Assembly: GCF_002205895.1 (NCBI RefSeq)
Contig: NZ_NJDE01000002.1
Coordinates: 372,001 to 436,000, forward strand
DNA from: Saccharibacillus sp. O23
GTDB lineage: Bacteria > Bacillota > Bacilli > Paenibacillales > Paenibacillaceae
Length of the DNA: 64,000 bases
Direction of reading: 5' to 3'
The position numbers and the translations under genes were made by a program. Position 1 is the stretch's first letter. Every line of letters starts with the position of its first letter. Below, one piece after another: positions 25,062-33,600 of the stretch. The notes below the pieces were generated by a model, which saw only the letters and a program-made list of their open reading frames with translations, had not been told where the DNA came from and made no database searches.

Positions 25062-26114
25062 ATGGAGAACCATGAAGTGTACGACGTAACGATTATAGGC
25101 GGAGGTCCGGCCGGGCTGTTCTCCGCTTTCTATAGCGGGCTGCGCGAGATGAAGACCAAGATCATCGAGTTCCAGCCTTTCTTGGGCGGCAAAGTTCACG
25201 TCTATCCGGAAAAGATGATCTGGGACGTCGGCGGCTTGACTCCGATGCCGGGCGCGAAGCTGATCGAACAGATGGTGGCGCAAGGCCTGACTTTCCAACC
25301 GGAAGTCGTCCTGAGCGAGAAAGTGACTTCGATTACGCGCGCCGAAGGCGCCGATCATTTCGTTCTACATACGCTGTCCGGAGAACCGCATTATTCCAAG
25401 ACGATCATTCTCGCCGTCGGCGGCGGCATCTTGAAGCCGACGAAGCTCGATATCGAAGGCGCGGAACGTTTCGAAGTGACGAACCTGCATTATACCGTCA
25501 AATCGATCGCCCGTTTCAAAGACAAGACCGTGCTGATCTCCGGGGGCGGCCATTCCGCCGTCGACTGGGCTAACGAACTCGCGCCTTTCGCGAAGAAAGT
25601 CTATCTGACTTACCGCAAAGAAGAACTCAAAGGCCATGAAGCCGACGTGACCCGCATGAGAGAAAACGGCGTCGAGCTGCTGCTCAGCGCTTCGATCAAA
25701 ACGTTGGTGGCGAACGAAGACCACTCGGCGATCGGGACGGTCGTATTCGAGAAAAACGAGTCCAAAGAAGCGTTCGAGCTGGCCGTGGACGACGTGATCA
25801 TCAGCCACGGTTACGAACGCGACACGGAACTGCTGAAACAAAGCGAGATCAAGATCGACATGAACGAATACCAGATTCTCGGTTCGTCGTCGAGCGAAAC
25901 GTCCGTTCCGGGCATTTTCGCGGCCGGAGACATTCTGCACCACGACGGCAAGCTGCATCTGATCGCCGGCGCGTTCCAAGACGCGGCCAACGCCGTCAAC
26001 AAAGCGAAGCAGTTCGTCAAACCCGACGCGAACGGATACGGCATGGTCTCCTCCCACAACGAATTGTTCAAAGAAAAAAATCGCGAGATCTTGAAAGAAA
26101 TGTACAGCAATTGA
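25062..26114 (+). CDS. Ferredoxin/flavodoxin-NADP+ reductase, YumC/YcgT type
   Basis: A 350-residue thioredoxin-reductase-like flavoprotein without the redox cysteines. It has an FAD-binding motif (VTIIGGGPAGLFSAFYSG), a NADPH-binding motif (VLISGGGHSAVDWANEL) and a second FAD contact (VPGIFAAGDILHHDG). It passes electrons between NADPH and ferredoxin or flavodoxin. B. subtilis has two such proteins, essential YumC and the iron-regulated YcgT. The Fur box here suggests the YcgT-like role, for example supporting iron release or flavodoxin use in iron shortage (inference). The ATG has AAGGGAGG upstream, and a terminator follows. Confidence 0.92.
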   Translation: MENHEVYDVTIIGGGPAGLFSAFYSGLREMKTKIIEFQPFLGGKVHVYPEKMIWDVGGLTPMPGAKLIEQMVAQGLTFQPEVVLSEKVTSITRAEGADHFVLHTLSGEPHYSKTIILAVGGGILKPTKLDIEGAERFEVTNLHYTVKSIARFKDKTVLISGGGHSAVDWANELAPFAKKVYLTYRKEELKGHEADVTRMRENGVELLLSASIKTLVANEDHSAIGTVVFEKNESKEAFELAVDDVIISHGYERDTELLKQSEIKIDMNEYQILGSSSSETSVPGIFAAGDILHHDGKLHLIAGAFQDAANAVNKAKQFVKPDANGYGMVSSHNELFKEKNREILKEMYSN

Positions 26115-26160
26115 TCAAGGCGCAAACGCGCTTTTGATTTCCTTCGGATCTTCTTCACGC

Positions 26161-26198
26161 AAAAGACCTCGAAACGCGCGCGCGTTTCGAGGTCTTTT
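26161..26198. terminator. Bidirectional terminator, 19-bp perfect inverted repeat
   Basis: Two 19-base arms abut with no spacer (26161-26179 and 26180-26198), with A-run and T-run ends. It serves the reductase gene and the convergent Ku gene. Confidence 0.85.
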
Positions 26199-26262
26199 AT
26201 TTTTGCCGTCGAATCGTTCTTCGGTCCCCGTTCGGACGGCATTCGAACAGAAACCGGAGCGG

Positions 26263-27135
26263 TTAACCCGCTCCTTTGGATTTTTTGGCGGTTTTGTCGA
26301 CCGTTCCGGGCGGTTTGCGCGCCGCGCCGGATGTTCCTTCCGCGCCTCGTTCGGTCTGCATCGAAGGCTTGAACAGTTCCAAGCTGCCGCGGAGCGCTTC
26401 CATCAGATCGTCCGGCTGCGTCTGCGTCTCGGCTGCCTGCGGCATTTCCGGCTGTTCTCCGTCGATCTTGCGGGCGATCGCGTCCATGAGTCTCTTGTAC
26501 GATTCGTCTTCGAACTGCGCCGGATCGAAATCGGCCGTGAGCTGTCCGATCAACAATTTGGCCGTTTCGACTTCCGCGCGAACGGATTCGGGAACGCCGC
26601 TCAAGCCGGGAACGTCTTCGGCAGGCACGATTTCCTCTTCGTAATGAAGCGTAGTCAGCAGCAGACGGCCATGCGAGGCATGGATCAGAGCAGGACGCGT
26701 TTTGGTTCGGATCGTCGAGACGGCAAGTCCCGCTTTGCCCGTTTCTTCAAGCGCCTGCGCGAGCAGCGAATAAGCTCTGGCCCCGCCTTCTTCCGGCGAC
26801 AAATAATACGTTCGATGCAGATCGATCGGATCGACCTCTTCGAGCCTCACGAATTCCCGAATACGAAAATCGCGGTTCAGGTCGGCCGTCAAGGCTTCGA
26901 GTTCCTCTTTCTCGAAAGTGACATATCGCCCTTCCTCGTATTCGTAACCGCGGACGATCTCGTCCCAACCGACTTCTTCTTGGCAGCTGTCGCAGGTTCG
27001 AACGTAGCGAATCGGCTCCAGCGTATTCCGGTGCAGCAGCCTCAGCGGGATTTCGTGCTCGCGCGAAGCCCGGTACATCTTGACCGGCACGCTGATGAGG
27101 CCGAATCCGACGACTCCTTTCCAAACGGCGTTCAT
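26263..27135 (-). CDS. ku: Ku DNA end-binding protein
   Basis: 290 residues beginning MNAVWKGVVGFGLISVPVKM, the hallmark of bacterial Ku, followed by YRTCDSCQ-like VRTCDSCQEEVGWDEIVRGYEYE, VDPIDLHRTYYLSPEEGG and ALIHASHGRLLLTTLHYEEE. The C-terminal tail is rich in Lys, Pro and Ser. Ku binds double-strand ends and recruits LigD for non-homologous end joining, mainly in spores and stationary cells. Usually ligD lies next to ku; here no ligase gene is in the window, and the upstream neighbour is a divergent aminopeptidase gene. Confidence 0.96.
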   Translation of the reverse strand: MNAVWKGVVGFGLISVPVKMYRASREHEIPLRLLHRNTLEPIRYVRTCDSCQEEVGWDEIVRGYEYEEGRYVTFEKEELEALTADLNRDFRIREFVRLEEVDPIDLHRTYYLSPEEGGARAYSLLAQALEETGKAGLAVSTIRTKTRPALIHASHGRLLLTTLHYEEEIVPAEDVPGLSGVPESVRAEVETAKLLIGQLTADFDPAQFEDESYKRLMDAIARKIDGEQPEMPQAAETQTQPDDLMEALRGSLELFKPSMQTERGAEGTSGAARKPPGTVDKTAKKSKGAG

Positions 27136-27370
27136 GGGATATTCCTCTCCTTCGTTTTGGGTTGAAGTTTAGAATTGAAGTTTATGTTCGGCTTGACGGT
27201 TATTTAACCGGGAAGGCGAATAAGAATCGAAATCGGCCGTTTTCTCCCGCTTTTCTGCGCTTCTCGGCTTCTAATTAACCGATGTTAGATTTTCTTTCTC
27301 GCCGCGATCTTGTACAATGGAAACCATAGCGTTTATTTTAATGAAGCAAGTATCGAAACGGAGGCCTATC

Positions 27371-28603
27371 ATGTCGGATTTTCAAACCAACCTTAACAAA
27401 TACGCCGAACTCGCGGTAAAAGTCGGTGTGAACGTGCAGCCCGGACAGATTCTGATGATCGATGCCGGCATCGAATCGCTGGAATACGTACGTCTCGTCG
27501 TCAAGCACGCTTATGCGGCGGGCGCGAAACTGGTCAAAGTCAATTGGGCCGACGAAGCGATCACGCGCATGCGTTACGATCTCGCGCCGGACGACTCGTT
27601 CGAGATCGCACCGAAGTGGACCGCTGCCGAACGCGAAGAACTGGCCGAGAACGGCGGAGCCATGCTGGCCGTCGTCTCCAATAACCCGGACCTGCTCAAA
27701 GGCGTCGATTCTTCCCGGATCTCCACGCTGCAAAAAGTATCCGGCAAAGCGCTCAGCAAATACCGCGAATACGCGCAGTCCAATAAACTGGCTTGGTCGA
27801 TCGTGGCCGTGCCTTCGGCTGCTTGGGCAGCCAAAGTATTCCCGAATCTGCCGGAGAACGAACAAGTGCCGGCGATGTGGGAAGCGATCTTCAAAGCGGT
27901 TCGCGTCGATCTGGCCGATCCGGTCGCGGCTTGGCAGGAGCATATCGATACGCTGAACGCCAAAGCCGTATATTTGAACGAAAAGAAATACAAAGCCCTC
28001 CATTACACCGCACCGGGAACCGATCTGACGATCGAACTGCCGAAAACGCATCTGTGGGTAGCGGCGGACAGCGAAAGCGAACGCGGCGTGGCTTTCGTAG
28101 CCAACATGCCGACGGAAGAAGTGTTCACGGCGGCGTTCAAGACCGGCGTCAGCGGTACCGTGTCCAGCACGAAGCCTCTGAGCTACGGCGGCACGATCAT
28201 CGATAACTTCACGCTGACGTTCGAGAACGGACGCATCGTGGACGTCAAAGCCGAACAAGGCGAAGACACGCTGAAAAATCTCGTCGAGATGGACGAAGGT
28301 TCGCATTACATCGGCGAAGTGGCGCTCGTGCCGCATAAATCCCCGATTTCCGAGTCCGGCATCTTGTACTACAATACGCTGTTCGACGAGAACGCTTCGA
28401 ACCATCTCGCGATCGGCAGCGCGTACGCGTTCAATATCGAAGGCGGCACGACGATGTCCCGCGAAGAGTTGGCCGAAGCCGGCATCAACCAGAGCCTCGC
28501 GCACGTCGATTTCATGATCGGTTCCGGCGAGATGAACATCGACGGCATCTCCGAAGACGGAACGGCCGAGCCGGTCTTCCGCAACGGAAGCTGGGCTTTC
28601 TAA
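27371..28603 (+). CDS. M29-family metallo-aminopeptidase (AmpS-like)
   Basis: I chose ATG 27371 (MSDFQTNLNKYAELAVKVGVNVQPGQ, 410 residues), seven bases after GGAGG; a start 18 codons upstream lacks a ribosome site. Family signatures: PTEEVFTAAFKTGVSGTV (first metal Glu), GSHYIGEVALVPHKSPIS, YYNTLFDENASNHLAIGSAY, and HVDFMIGSGEMNIDG. Enzymes of this family cleave N-terminal residues from peptides using two zinc or cobalt ions in the cytoplasm. It is a single-gene unit with its own terminator. Confidence 0.94.
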   Translation: MSDFQTNLNKYAELAVKVGVNVQPGQILMIDAGIESLEYVRLVVKHAYAAGAKLVKVNWADEAITRMRYDLAPDDSFEIAPKWTAAEREELAENGGAMLAVVSNNPDLLKGVDSSRISTLQKVSGKALSKYREYAQSNKLAWSIVAVPSAAWAAKVFPNLPENEQVPAMWEAIFKAVRVDLADPVAAWQEHIDTLNAKAVYLNEKKYKALHYTAPGTDLTIELPKTHLWVAADSESERGVAFVANMPTEEVFTAAFKTGVSGTVSSTKPLSYGGTIIDNFTLTFENGRIVDVKAEQGEDTLKNLVEMDEGSHYIGEVALVPHKSPISESGILYYNTLFDENASNHLAIGSAYAFNIEGGTTMSREELAEAGINQSLAHVDFMIGSGEMNIDGISEDGTAEPVFRNGSWAF

Positions 28604-28655
28604 GTTCGAACCGAACGGGTTTTCCGATCGGCGGCAGCGGTTTGTACGGATAAAC

Positions 28656-28692
28656 AAAAGGACCTCCCTTCTCTCGAAGGCGAGGTCCTTTT
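28656..28692. terminator. Bidirectional terminator between the aminopeptidase and alcohol dehydrogenase genes
   Basis: AAAAGGACCTC (28656-28666) pairs with GAGGTCCTTTT (28682-28692). Confidence 0.85.
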
Positions 28693-28771
28693 CGCGTCGC
28701 GGCTGCCGTTTTACCGTTTAGCATCCGTGCTGCCGCGGCTTGCCGTAGTCGCTTGCGCGGTCACAGCTCGA

Positions 28772-29914
28772 TCACGGCTTCAAAATAACCTTGATGCAGT
28801 CTTCTTTCTTGTTGTCGAAAATGTCGTACGCGTGCTCCGCTTCGTCGAGCGGCAGGCGATGCGTGATAATATCCGTCGGGTCGAGTTTGCCGGTCTTGAT
28901 CTGAGCGAACAGTTCCGGCATGTAGTGAATGACCGGAGCTTGCCCCGTCTTGACGGTGACGTTGCGTTCGAAGATATGGCCGAACGGGAAATTGTTGTAG
29001 CGCAGGCCGTATACGCCGGTCACTTGAATCGTGCCGAACTTGCGTACGACGTTGGAAGCCATATGGAACGCGCCGAGTCCGCCGCCTTGAAGCTTGAGCG
29101 TCGTCTCCACTTTCTCCATGAACGTCTTCTCCGAGTCCAAGCCGACGCAGTCGATGACCACGTCCGCGCCGCCGCTCGTGATCTCCAGCAGATGGTTGTC
29201 CAGATCGTCGTTCTCCATAAAGTTGAACGTCTCGACCTTGTTCGTGCGGCGGGCGTGTTCCAGACGGTATTCGACATGGTCGACCGCGATCACGCGTTTG
29301 GCGCCTTTCTGCCACGCGAATTTCTGGACCATGAGGCCCACCGGTCCGCAGCCGAGCACGATGACCGTGTCGCCCTGCTTGACGCCGGCATTGTCCACGC
29401 TCCAATAAGCGGTCGGTATGACGTCGGACAGGAACAATACCTGCTCGTCCGTCACTTCGGCGTCGGGCGGAATGATCAGCGGTCCGAAGTTGCCGTAAGG
29501 AACTCTCAGCAGCTCCGCTTGACCGCCCGCGAATCCGCCGTAAGTATGGGAATAACCGAGCATCGCGCCCGTATCTTTGACCGGATTGTCGTTGGCGTTA
29601 TCGCATTGGCTTTCCATTTGATTTTTGCAGAAAAAACATTCGCCGCAGGAAACGTTGAACGGAATGATGACGCGGTCGCCTTTTTTGACGTGCGTCACGT
29701 CCGGTCCGATCTCCTCGACGATGCCCATCGGTTCGTGTCCGATGATATAATCGTCGTTCATGCCGGGAATTTCGCCGTTAAACAAATGCAGATCGGAACC
29801 GCAGATCGAAGTGGACGTCACGCGGATCAGAATATCGTCGCGCTTTTCGAGTTTCGGCGTCGCCACGTCTTTGACTTTTACCTTACGCTTTCCCTGATAA
29901 GTGAGTGCTTTCAT
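28772..29914 (-). CDS. Zinc-dependent alcohol/formaldehyde-type dehydrogenase
   Basis: 380 residues of the medium-chain dehydrogenase family. Catalytic zinc ligands are in TSICGSDLHLF (C38) and GHEPMGIVEEIG. Four structural-zinc cysteines are in CGECFFCKNQMESQC. The NAD-binding motif is VIVLGCGPVGLMVQKFA. The sequence resembles the glutathione-independent formaldehyde dehydrogenase group, which includes many enzymes of unknown substrate. The start has AAAAAGGAG upstream. It appears to be a single-gene unit and is divergent from the DksA-like gene. Confidence 0.92.
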   Translation of the reverse strand: MKALTYQGKRKVKVKDVATPKLEKRDDILIRVTSTSICGSDLHLFNGEIPGMNDDYIIGHEPMGIVEEIGPDVTHVKKGDRVIIPFNVSCGECFFCKNQMESQCDNANDNPVKDTGAMLGYSHTYGGFAGGQAELLRVPYGNFGPLIIPPDAEVTDEQVLFLSDVIPTAYWSVDNAGVKQGDTVIVLGCGPVGLMVQKFAWQKGAKRVIAVDHVEYRLEHARRTNKVETFNFMENDDLDNHLLEITSGGADVVIDCVGLDSEKTFMEKVETTLKLQGGGLGAFHMASNVVRKFGTIQVTGVYGLRYNNFPFGHIFERNVTVKTGQAPVIHYMPELFAQIKTGKLDPTDIITHRLPLDEAEHAYDIFDNKKEDCIKVILKP

Positions 29915-30124
29915 GTTGTCGATCGCTCCTTTTTAGGTAAAAGATTCTCGAACGGTTAGCTTGTCTCACTGTGTCTCCCTCCCCTATTAACCTTACCGGG
30001 AGCCGATGCCAACTGTCTGTCGAACGATCTCTCCGTCGGGCGTCCGCTTTTCGCGCCCGATTGGTTCCTCTGCCGTTCGGGTATAAAAGGAAAGAAGCGA
30101 CGACAACGAATGGAGGCCTGCATC

Positions 30125-30928
30125 ATGAAACATTTGAGCGATTCCCAAATCGATACGCTGAAAAACCTGCTGCTGGAGCGCAAAAGCGAATTGGAGCAGC
30201 ACTTCGATAACAGCGAAGATACGCCGGAAGGCTTCGAGACTTCCATTCGAGATTCCACGGGCGAATTGACGGCCGTCGATAATCACCCTGCCGATCTGGG
30301 CACGGAAGAATTCGAACGCGCCCGCGACATGGCGATCGACGCCGACCTGTCGGAACGTCTGGAAGAAGTCGAGGCCGCGCTTAAACGCATCGAAGACGGC
30401 ACGTACGGCATCGACGCCAAGACCGGCAAAGAGATTCCGTTCGAGCGGTTAGAAGCGGTTCCTTATACGTCTTACAATGTCGATACGACGCCGGAAAACG
30501 ACCCGATTACGGATTACCGTCCGGTCGAAGAAGACGTGATGACCGCTCCTCCTTCGGGAGCCGGCGAGAATCGCCAACAGCATGCCGGCAAGTTCGACGA
30601 CGCGGACGCTTGGCAGGCGGTCGAGAGCTACGGCAACGCCGATTCTCCCGCCATGTCGACGCAGCGCGACGTCGAGAGTTACGACCAACTGTCCAGCGAG
30701 AATAACGCGGACGAAGGAACGGTCGAAGACATCGAGCGTTTCGCCGCCAACGATATGGCCGAAGGCCATCGCAGCGTCGAGATGACGCGCGCGGAACGCG
30801 AATACGTCGAAGCCGGCGAAGGCGAACCGATCGCGGAGATCGACGAATCCGTCGACGACGAAGCCGAGCTTGTCCGCGTTTTGGAACAAGACGGCACTGA
30901 GCAAGGCAAGCGCAGCAGCGACGAATAA
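30125..30928 (+). CDS. YteA/DksA-like protein lacking zinc-finger cysteines
   Basis: I chose ATG 30125 (MKHLSDSQIDTLKNLLLERK, 267 residues), eight bases after GGAGG. Residues 1-95 form the TraR/DksA-type coiled coil (RKSELEQHF to RLEEVEAALKRIEDGTYG). The zinc-finger region that normally reads YGICxxCGxxIPxERLEA is YGIDAKTGKEIPFERLEAVP, so the first two cysteines are Asp97 and Thr100. The second pair is also absent, leaving a cysteine-free protein. The C-terminal 150 residues are acidic and low in hydrophobics. Relatives in Bacillus, such as YteA, have unclear roles in stress or sporulation. A terminator follows. Confidence 0.85.
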   Translation: MKHLSDSQIDTLKNLLLERKSELEQHFDNSEDTPEGFETSIRDSTGELTAVDNHPADLGTEEFERARDMAIDADLSERLEEVEAALKRIEDGTYGIDAKTGKEIPFERLEAVPYTSYNVDTTPENDPITDYRPVEEDVMTAPPSGAGENRQQHAGKFDDADAWQAVESYGNADSPAMSTQRDVESYDQLSSENNADEGTVEDIERFAANDMAEGHRSVEMTRAEREYVEAGEGEPIAEIDESVDDEAELVRVLEQDGTEQGKRSSDE

Positions 30929-30960
30929 ACGCGGAACGCGGCCATAGGTTTTCCGTTATC

Positions 30961-30999
30961 GAGCCCGAATCGTTTTTTTACGATTCGGGTTCTTGTTTT
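30961..30999 (+). terminator. Terminator after the DksA-like gene
   Basis: CCCGAATCGT (30964-30973) pairs with ACGATTCGGG (30980-30989) around six T residues. It is followed by a T-rich tail. Confidence 0.75.
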
Positions 31000-31198
31000 G
31001 TTTTCCGGCTTCCGTATACTGATAAGAGGTAACTCGATTACCGATGAATAGGAAGTATGAACAAGAAAAACGCCACCTTCTTCCTTTTTTCGTGTAGAAT
31101 ATGGAGAATAACAGATTATTTTCTTATCGCGCGTAATACTTGAATAGACGCGTTCGGTTCGCTATTTCGCGCCAATACGAAACGAGGAAGGAGTACAT

Positions 31199-31786
31199 AT
31201 GGCTCAGCATCTTCAAATGCTTCTGACCCATGACTTCGACGAACTTGACGAAGGCATGCAGGAGTTAATCTATAACGAATATTACGATCTCTCCTACGGA
31301 GCGATCTTCTATATCGTACGCGACCATGCGGCCGCCGAAGACGTGATTCAAGAAGCCTTCCTGAAATTGATCGGAAAAAGGCCCGAATTCGAAAACGAAT
31401 CCAAGTTCTTCGCTTGGCTGAAGGTCGTGACGCGCAACTGCGCCATCAACGATTTAAGAAAAAATAAAAGACACCGTAACCATGTGGAAGCCGATAGCGT
31501 TCTTAATCATATAGAGGCAACGCAGGATAAGAATTCTTCGCCGGAGAAAACGGTCGAGGTCCAGATGATGGAAGAAGCGATCCTGCGGCATCTCGAAGGA
31601 ATGAAGCCGGAATACCGGGCCATCATTCTTTACCGCTGGAAATACGGAATGTCGTATAGGGAAATCGCGGATGCGCTCGATACGAGCGAAGACATCATCC
31701 GGCAGCGATTGTTCAGGGCACGGGAAAACATGCGTAAGGCACTGCGCAAAGAATGGGAGGGCAGCGATGAACGACGAAAAATTTGA
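31199..31786 (+). CDS. ECF-type RNA polymerase sigma factor
   Basis: 195 residues with sigma-70 region 2 (YDLSYGAIFYIVRDHAAAEDVIQEAFLKL and FFAWLKVVTRNCAINDLRKNKR, parts) and region 4 (MKPEYRAIILYRWKYGMSYREIA and IRQRLFRARENMRKAL). Region 4 binds -35 elements, so this is an ECF sigma factor. It overlaps the next gene, a membrane protein with the layout of an anti-sigma factor, by 20 bases. ATG follows GGAAGGAG. The signal it answers is unknown. Confidence 0.92.
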   Translation: MAQHLQMLLTHDFDELDEGMQELIYNEYYDLSYGAIFYIVRDHAAAEDVIQEAFLKLIGKRPEFENESKFFAWLKVVTRNCAINDLRKNKRHRNHVEADSVLNHIEATQDKNSSPEKTVEVQMMEEAILRHLEGMKPEYRAIILYRWKYGMSYREIADALDTSEDIIRQRLFRARENMRKALRKEWEGSDERRKI

Positions 31787-32720
31787 CGAGCTGTTCGACG
31801 AGGCGTTCGAGCGGGCGGTAAGCTCCGCGTCTCCGGTCGACCCGGAGTCCCGCCGGGCCGCTTGGGAACGAGTACAAAATCGTCGGAAGCAGCTTTCCGG
31901 CAGCACGGAAGTTCGGACCGGCGAGAATATTGCGGAACATGCAGAAACGACGTCTTCGAAAGCACCGGCTTCCTTGCCGCAACAAGCCGGGCAGCAGCAG
32001 TCTTTCCGGAGACGCTACAGACGATCCATTCGCATGACCGGTATCGCGGCAGGATTGATTCTGTTCGGCTCGGTCGCTTTCTCGGATCCCGTTCGGACCG
32101 GCGCTTTGAATCCTTTGTATCAGAAGCTGTATACGTGGAGCACGGGAGAAGCGGTCGTGGTAAGCGGCCAGCAGAAGCCGCAGTCTACGGAAGGCGCCTT
32201 GACGCCCCCGCCGCCGGAAGGCATCGAAAAACCTACCTTCGAGAGTACGGAAGAGGCTCTTCCGGAACCGGAACCCGGCCAAATTATCAGTTCCGTCCAT
32301 TACGAAGAACAGCCTGTCAGCCTTGAAGAAATCAAACAGCGCCTGGCTTACCCTATGCCCGAATTCCCGCGCGTGCCCGCCGACTTGGAGAGGTACGAAA
32401 CTACGTTGTCCGTTCCCGACGACGGATCGGCCCCCGTCAGTTTCACGTTACGATACAAGGGCGAAAACGATCGTACGCTATCCATCTTTGTCGATTACTT
32501 GAACGAAGACGCGAATCGAACTTACAGTTTCGGAATCGGTAAAGTCACGGAAATCGAACTGGATAACGGTCTGGAAGGACAATTCGTGGATCGCGAGGAA
32601 GGCAGCGAAGATCTTGTGCACGTGATTCGCGGCCAGATCGACATCTTGATCAGCGGCAATCTGACGCGCGACGAACTGCTGCAAATTGCCGGGCATATCG
32701 TAGACGGAGAACCTCGGTAA
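31767..32720 (+). CDS. Probable membrane-bound anti-sigma factor
   Basis: I chose ATG 31767 (MNDEKFDELFDEAFERAV, 317 residues), overlapping the sigma gene by 20 bases. An acidic cytoplasmic N-terminus of about 80 residues, an Arg-rich stretch, one membrane span at about 89-106 (TGIAAGLILFGSVAF), and an external region with a Pro-rich linker (GALTPPPPEG) then a beta-rich domain (DUF4367-like, from memory: ISGNLTRDELLQIAGHI). The layout fits an anti-sigma factor that holds the preceding ECF sigma factor until an envelope signal is received. The same octapeptide GALTPPPP occurs in the adjacent secreted protein. Confidence 0.8.
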   Translation: MNDEKFDELFDEAFERAVSSASPVDPESRRAAWERVQNRRKQLSGSTEVRTGENIAEHAETTSSKAPASLPQQAGQQQSFRRRYRRSIRMTGIAAGLILFGSVAFSDPVRTGALNPLYQKLYTWSTGEAVVVSGQQKPQSTEGALTPPPPEGIEKPTFESTEEALPEPEPGQIISSVHYEEQPVSLEEIKQRLAYPMPEFPRVPADLERYETTLSVPDDGSAPVSFTLRYKGENDRTLSIFVDYLNEDANRTYSFGIGKVTEIELDNGLEGQFVDREEGSEDLVHVIRGQIDILISGNLTRDELLQIAGHIVDGEPR

Positions 32721-32727
32721 TCCGTAT

Positions 32728-32763
32728 GCAAAGAAGACTTCTCCGAAGAAAAGTCTTCTTTGC
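32728..32763. terminator. Hairpin between convergent genes
   Basis: 13-bp perfect stem (32728-32740 with 32751-32763), 10-base loop. No clean T-run follows on either strand, so termination strength is uncertain. Confidence 0.55.
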
Positions 32764-32799
32764 GCGGGTCCTGAAGAGTACTGCGGCGAAAAGCAAAGA

Positions 32800-33381
32800 T
32801 TACTTGGATACGAGCACGCTGCCGCTGTAGCTGGAATTGCTTTCGCGGTCGCTTCCGCTCGCTACCCAATGGTCCGATTTGACTCGGTAGTAATAACCTT
32901 TCGTAACCGTCGTCGTATAATTCACACTAGCCGAGAAAGTCGATTCGCTCGTGGACGGAGCGCCGAAGTTTACCCAAGCGCTGCCGTTCCAATATTGCAG
33001 GTAAGACGTAACGCCTGCCCGTAACGTCGAATTCGAGGTTCTGGTGATCGCCGTTACGCGTACGGAATTCGGACCGGCAAGCGAAAGTTCGCTGGACGAG
33101 GCTGTCAAATATTTATTGGCGACCAAACTTTGCATCAGATTATTCGCAGGCGATGCGGGCGGGGGCGGAGTCAGTGCGCCGGGAGCATTGGGAAAGACCG
33201 TCGAATCGGAATCGGGAAGGGACGGCAGCGCGAACTCCGTAACCTCCGCCGAGCCCTGTTCGTCCGTCGTCTCCGTTGCAGAAGCAAATCCGATTGTCGG
33301 CGAAAGAACGGAAGCGAGGACGAGCGCGGCGGCCGGAATCGCGAAAACTTTTAAAAACGAACGTTTTTTGTTTGTGTCCAT
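32800..33381 (-). CDS. Secreted protein of unknown function
   Basis: 193 residues with a Sec signal peptide (KKRSFLKVFAIPAAALVLASVL, probable cleavage after FASA at about 34). A low-complexity acidic and Pro-rich linker contains GALTPPPP. A beta-rich domain follows, starting about residue 88 (LTASSSELSLAGPNSVRVTA ... YLQYWNGSAWVNF ... GYYYRVKSDHW). The domain resembles DUF6147-type secreted proteins, an assignment I am not sure of. It converges with the sigma/anti-sigma pair and shares a short motif with the anti-sigma factor. It could be a target or partner of that signalling system (speculation). Confidence 0.75.
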   Translation of the reverse strand: MDTNKKRSFLKVFAIPAAALVLASVLSPTIGFASATETTDEQGSAEVTEFALPSLPDSDSTVFPNAPGALTPPPPASPANNLMQSLVANKYLTASSSELSLAGPNSVRVTAITRTSNSTLRAGVTSYLQYWNGSAWVNFGAPSTSESTFSASVNYTTTVTKGYYYRVKSDHWVASGSDRESNSSYSGSVLVSK

Positions 33382-33427
33382 TTTTATTCCCCTTTATTAT
33401 GTAATAGCATTTCATATGAATAAGACG

Positions 33428-33458
33428 AAAAAGGAACCCAAAGGGTTCCTTTTTTTTT
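33428..33458. terminator. Terminator after ydbT
   Basis: AAAGGAACCC and GGGTTCC with a 3-base loop, eight T residues on the plus side and five on the minus side. It ends the minus-strand ydbS-ydbT transcript. The remaining bases up to 33600 are AT-rich without an ORF. Confidence 0.8.
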
Positions 33459-33600
33459 GAATTTCTAATTATTTTTTTGCTTCAAATTTCGTCCGATTCC
33501 TGTTGTTGTCGAATTTTAGTGCCTTATCAACAAAAATAAAAGATAAATTTTAGTTTTTGATTCATATTTTAAGGAAAATTTAATAAAAAGTTAATCGAGA

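Noticed and set aside
31028-31042. GGTAA-N5-TTACC upstream of the ECF sigma gene
   Set aside because: Arms of only five bases, and no second copy in the window; too weak to call an operator.
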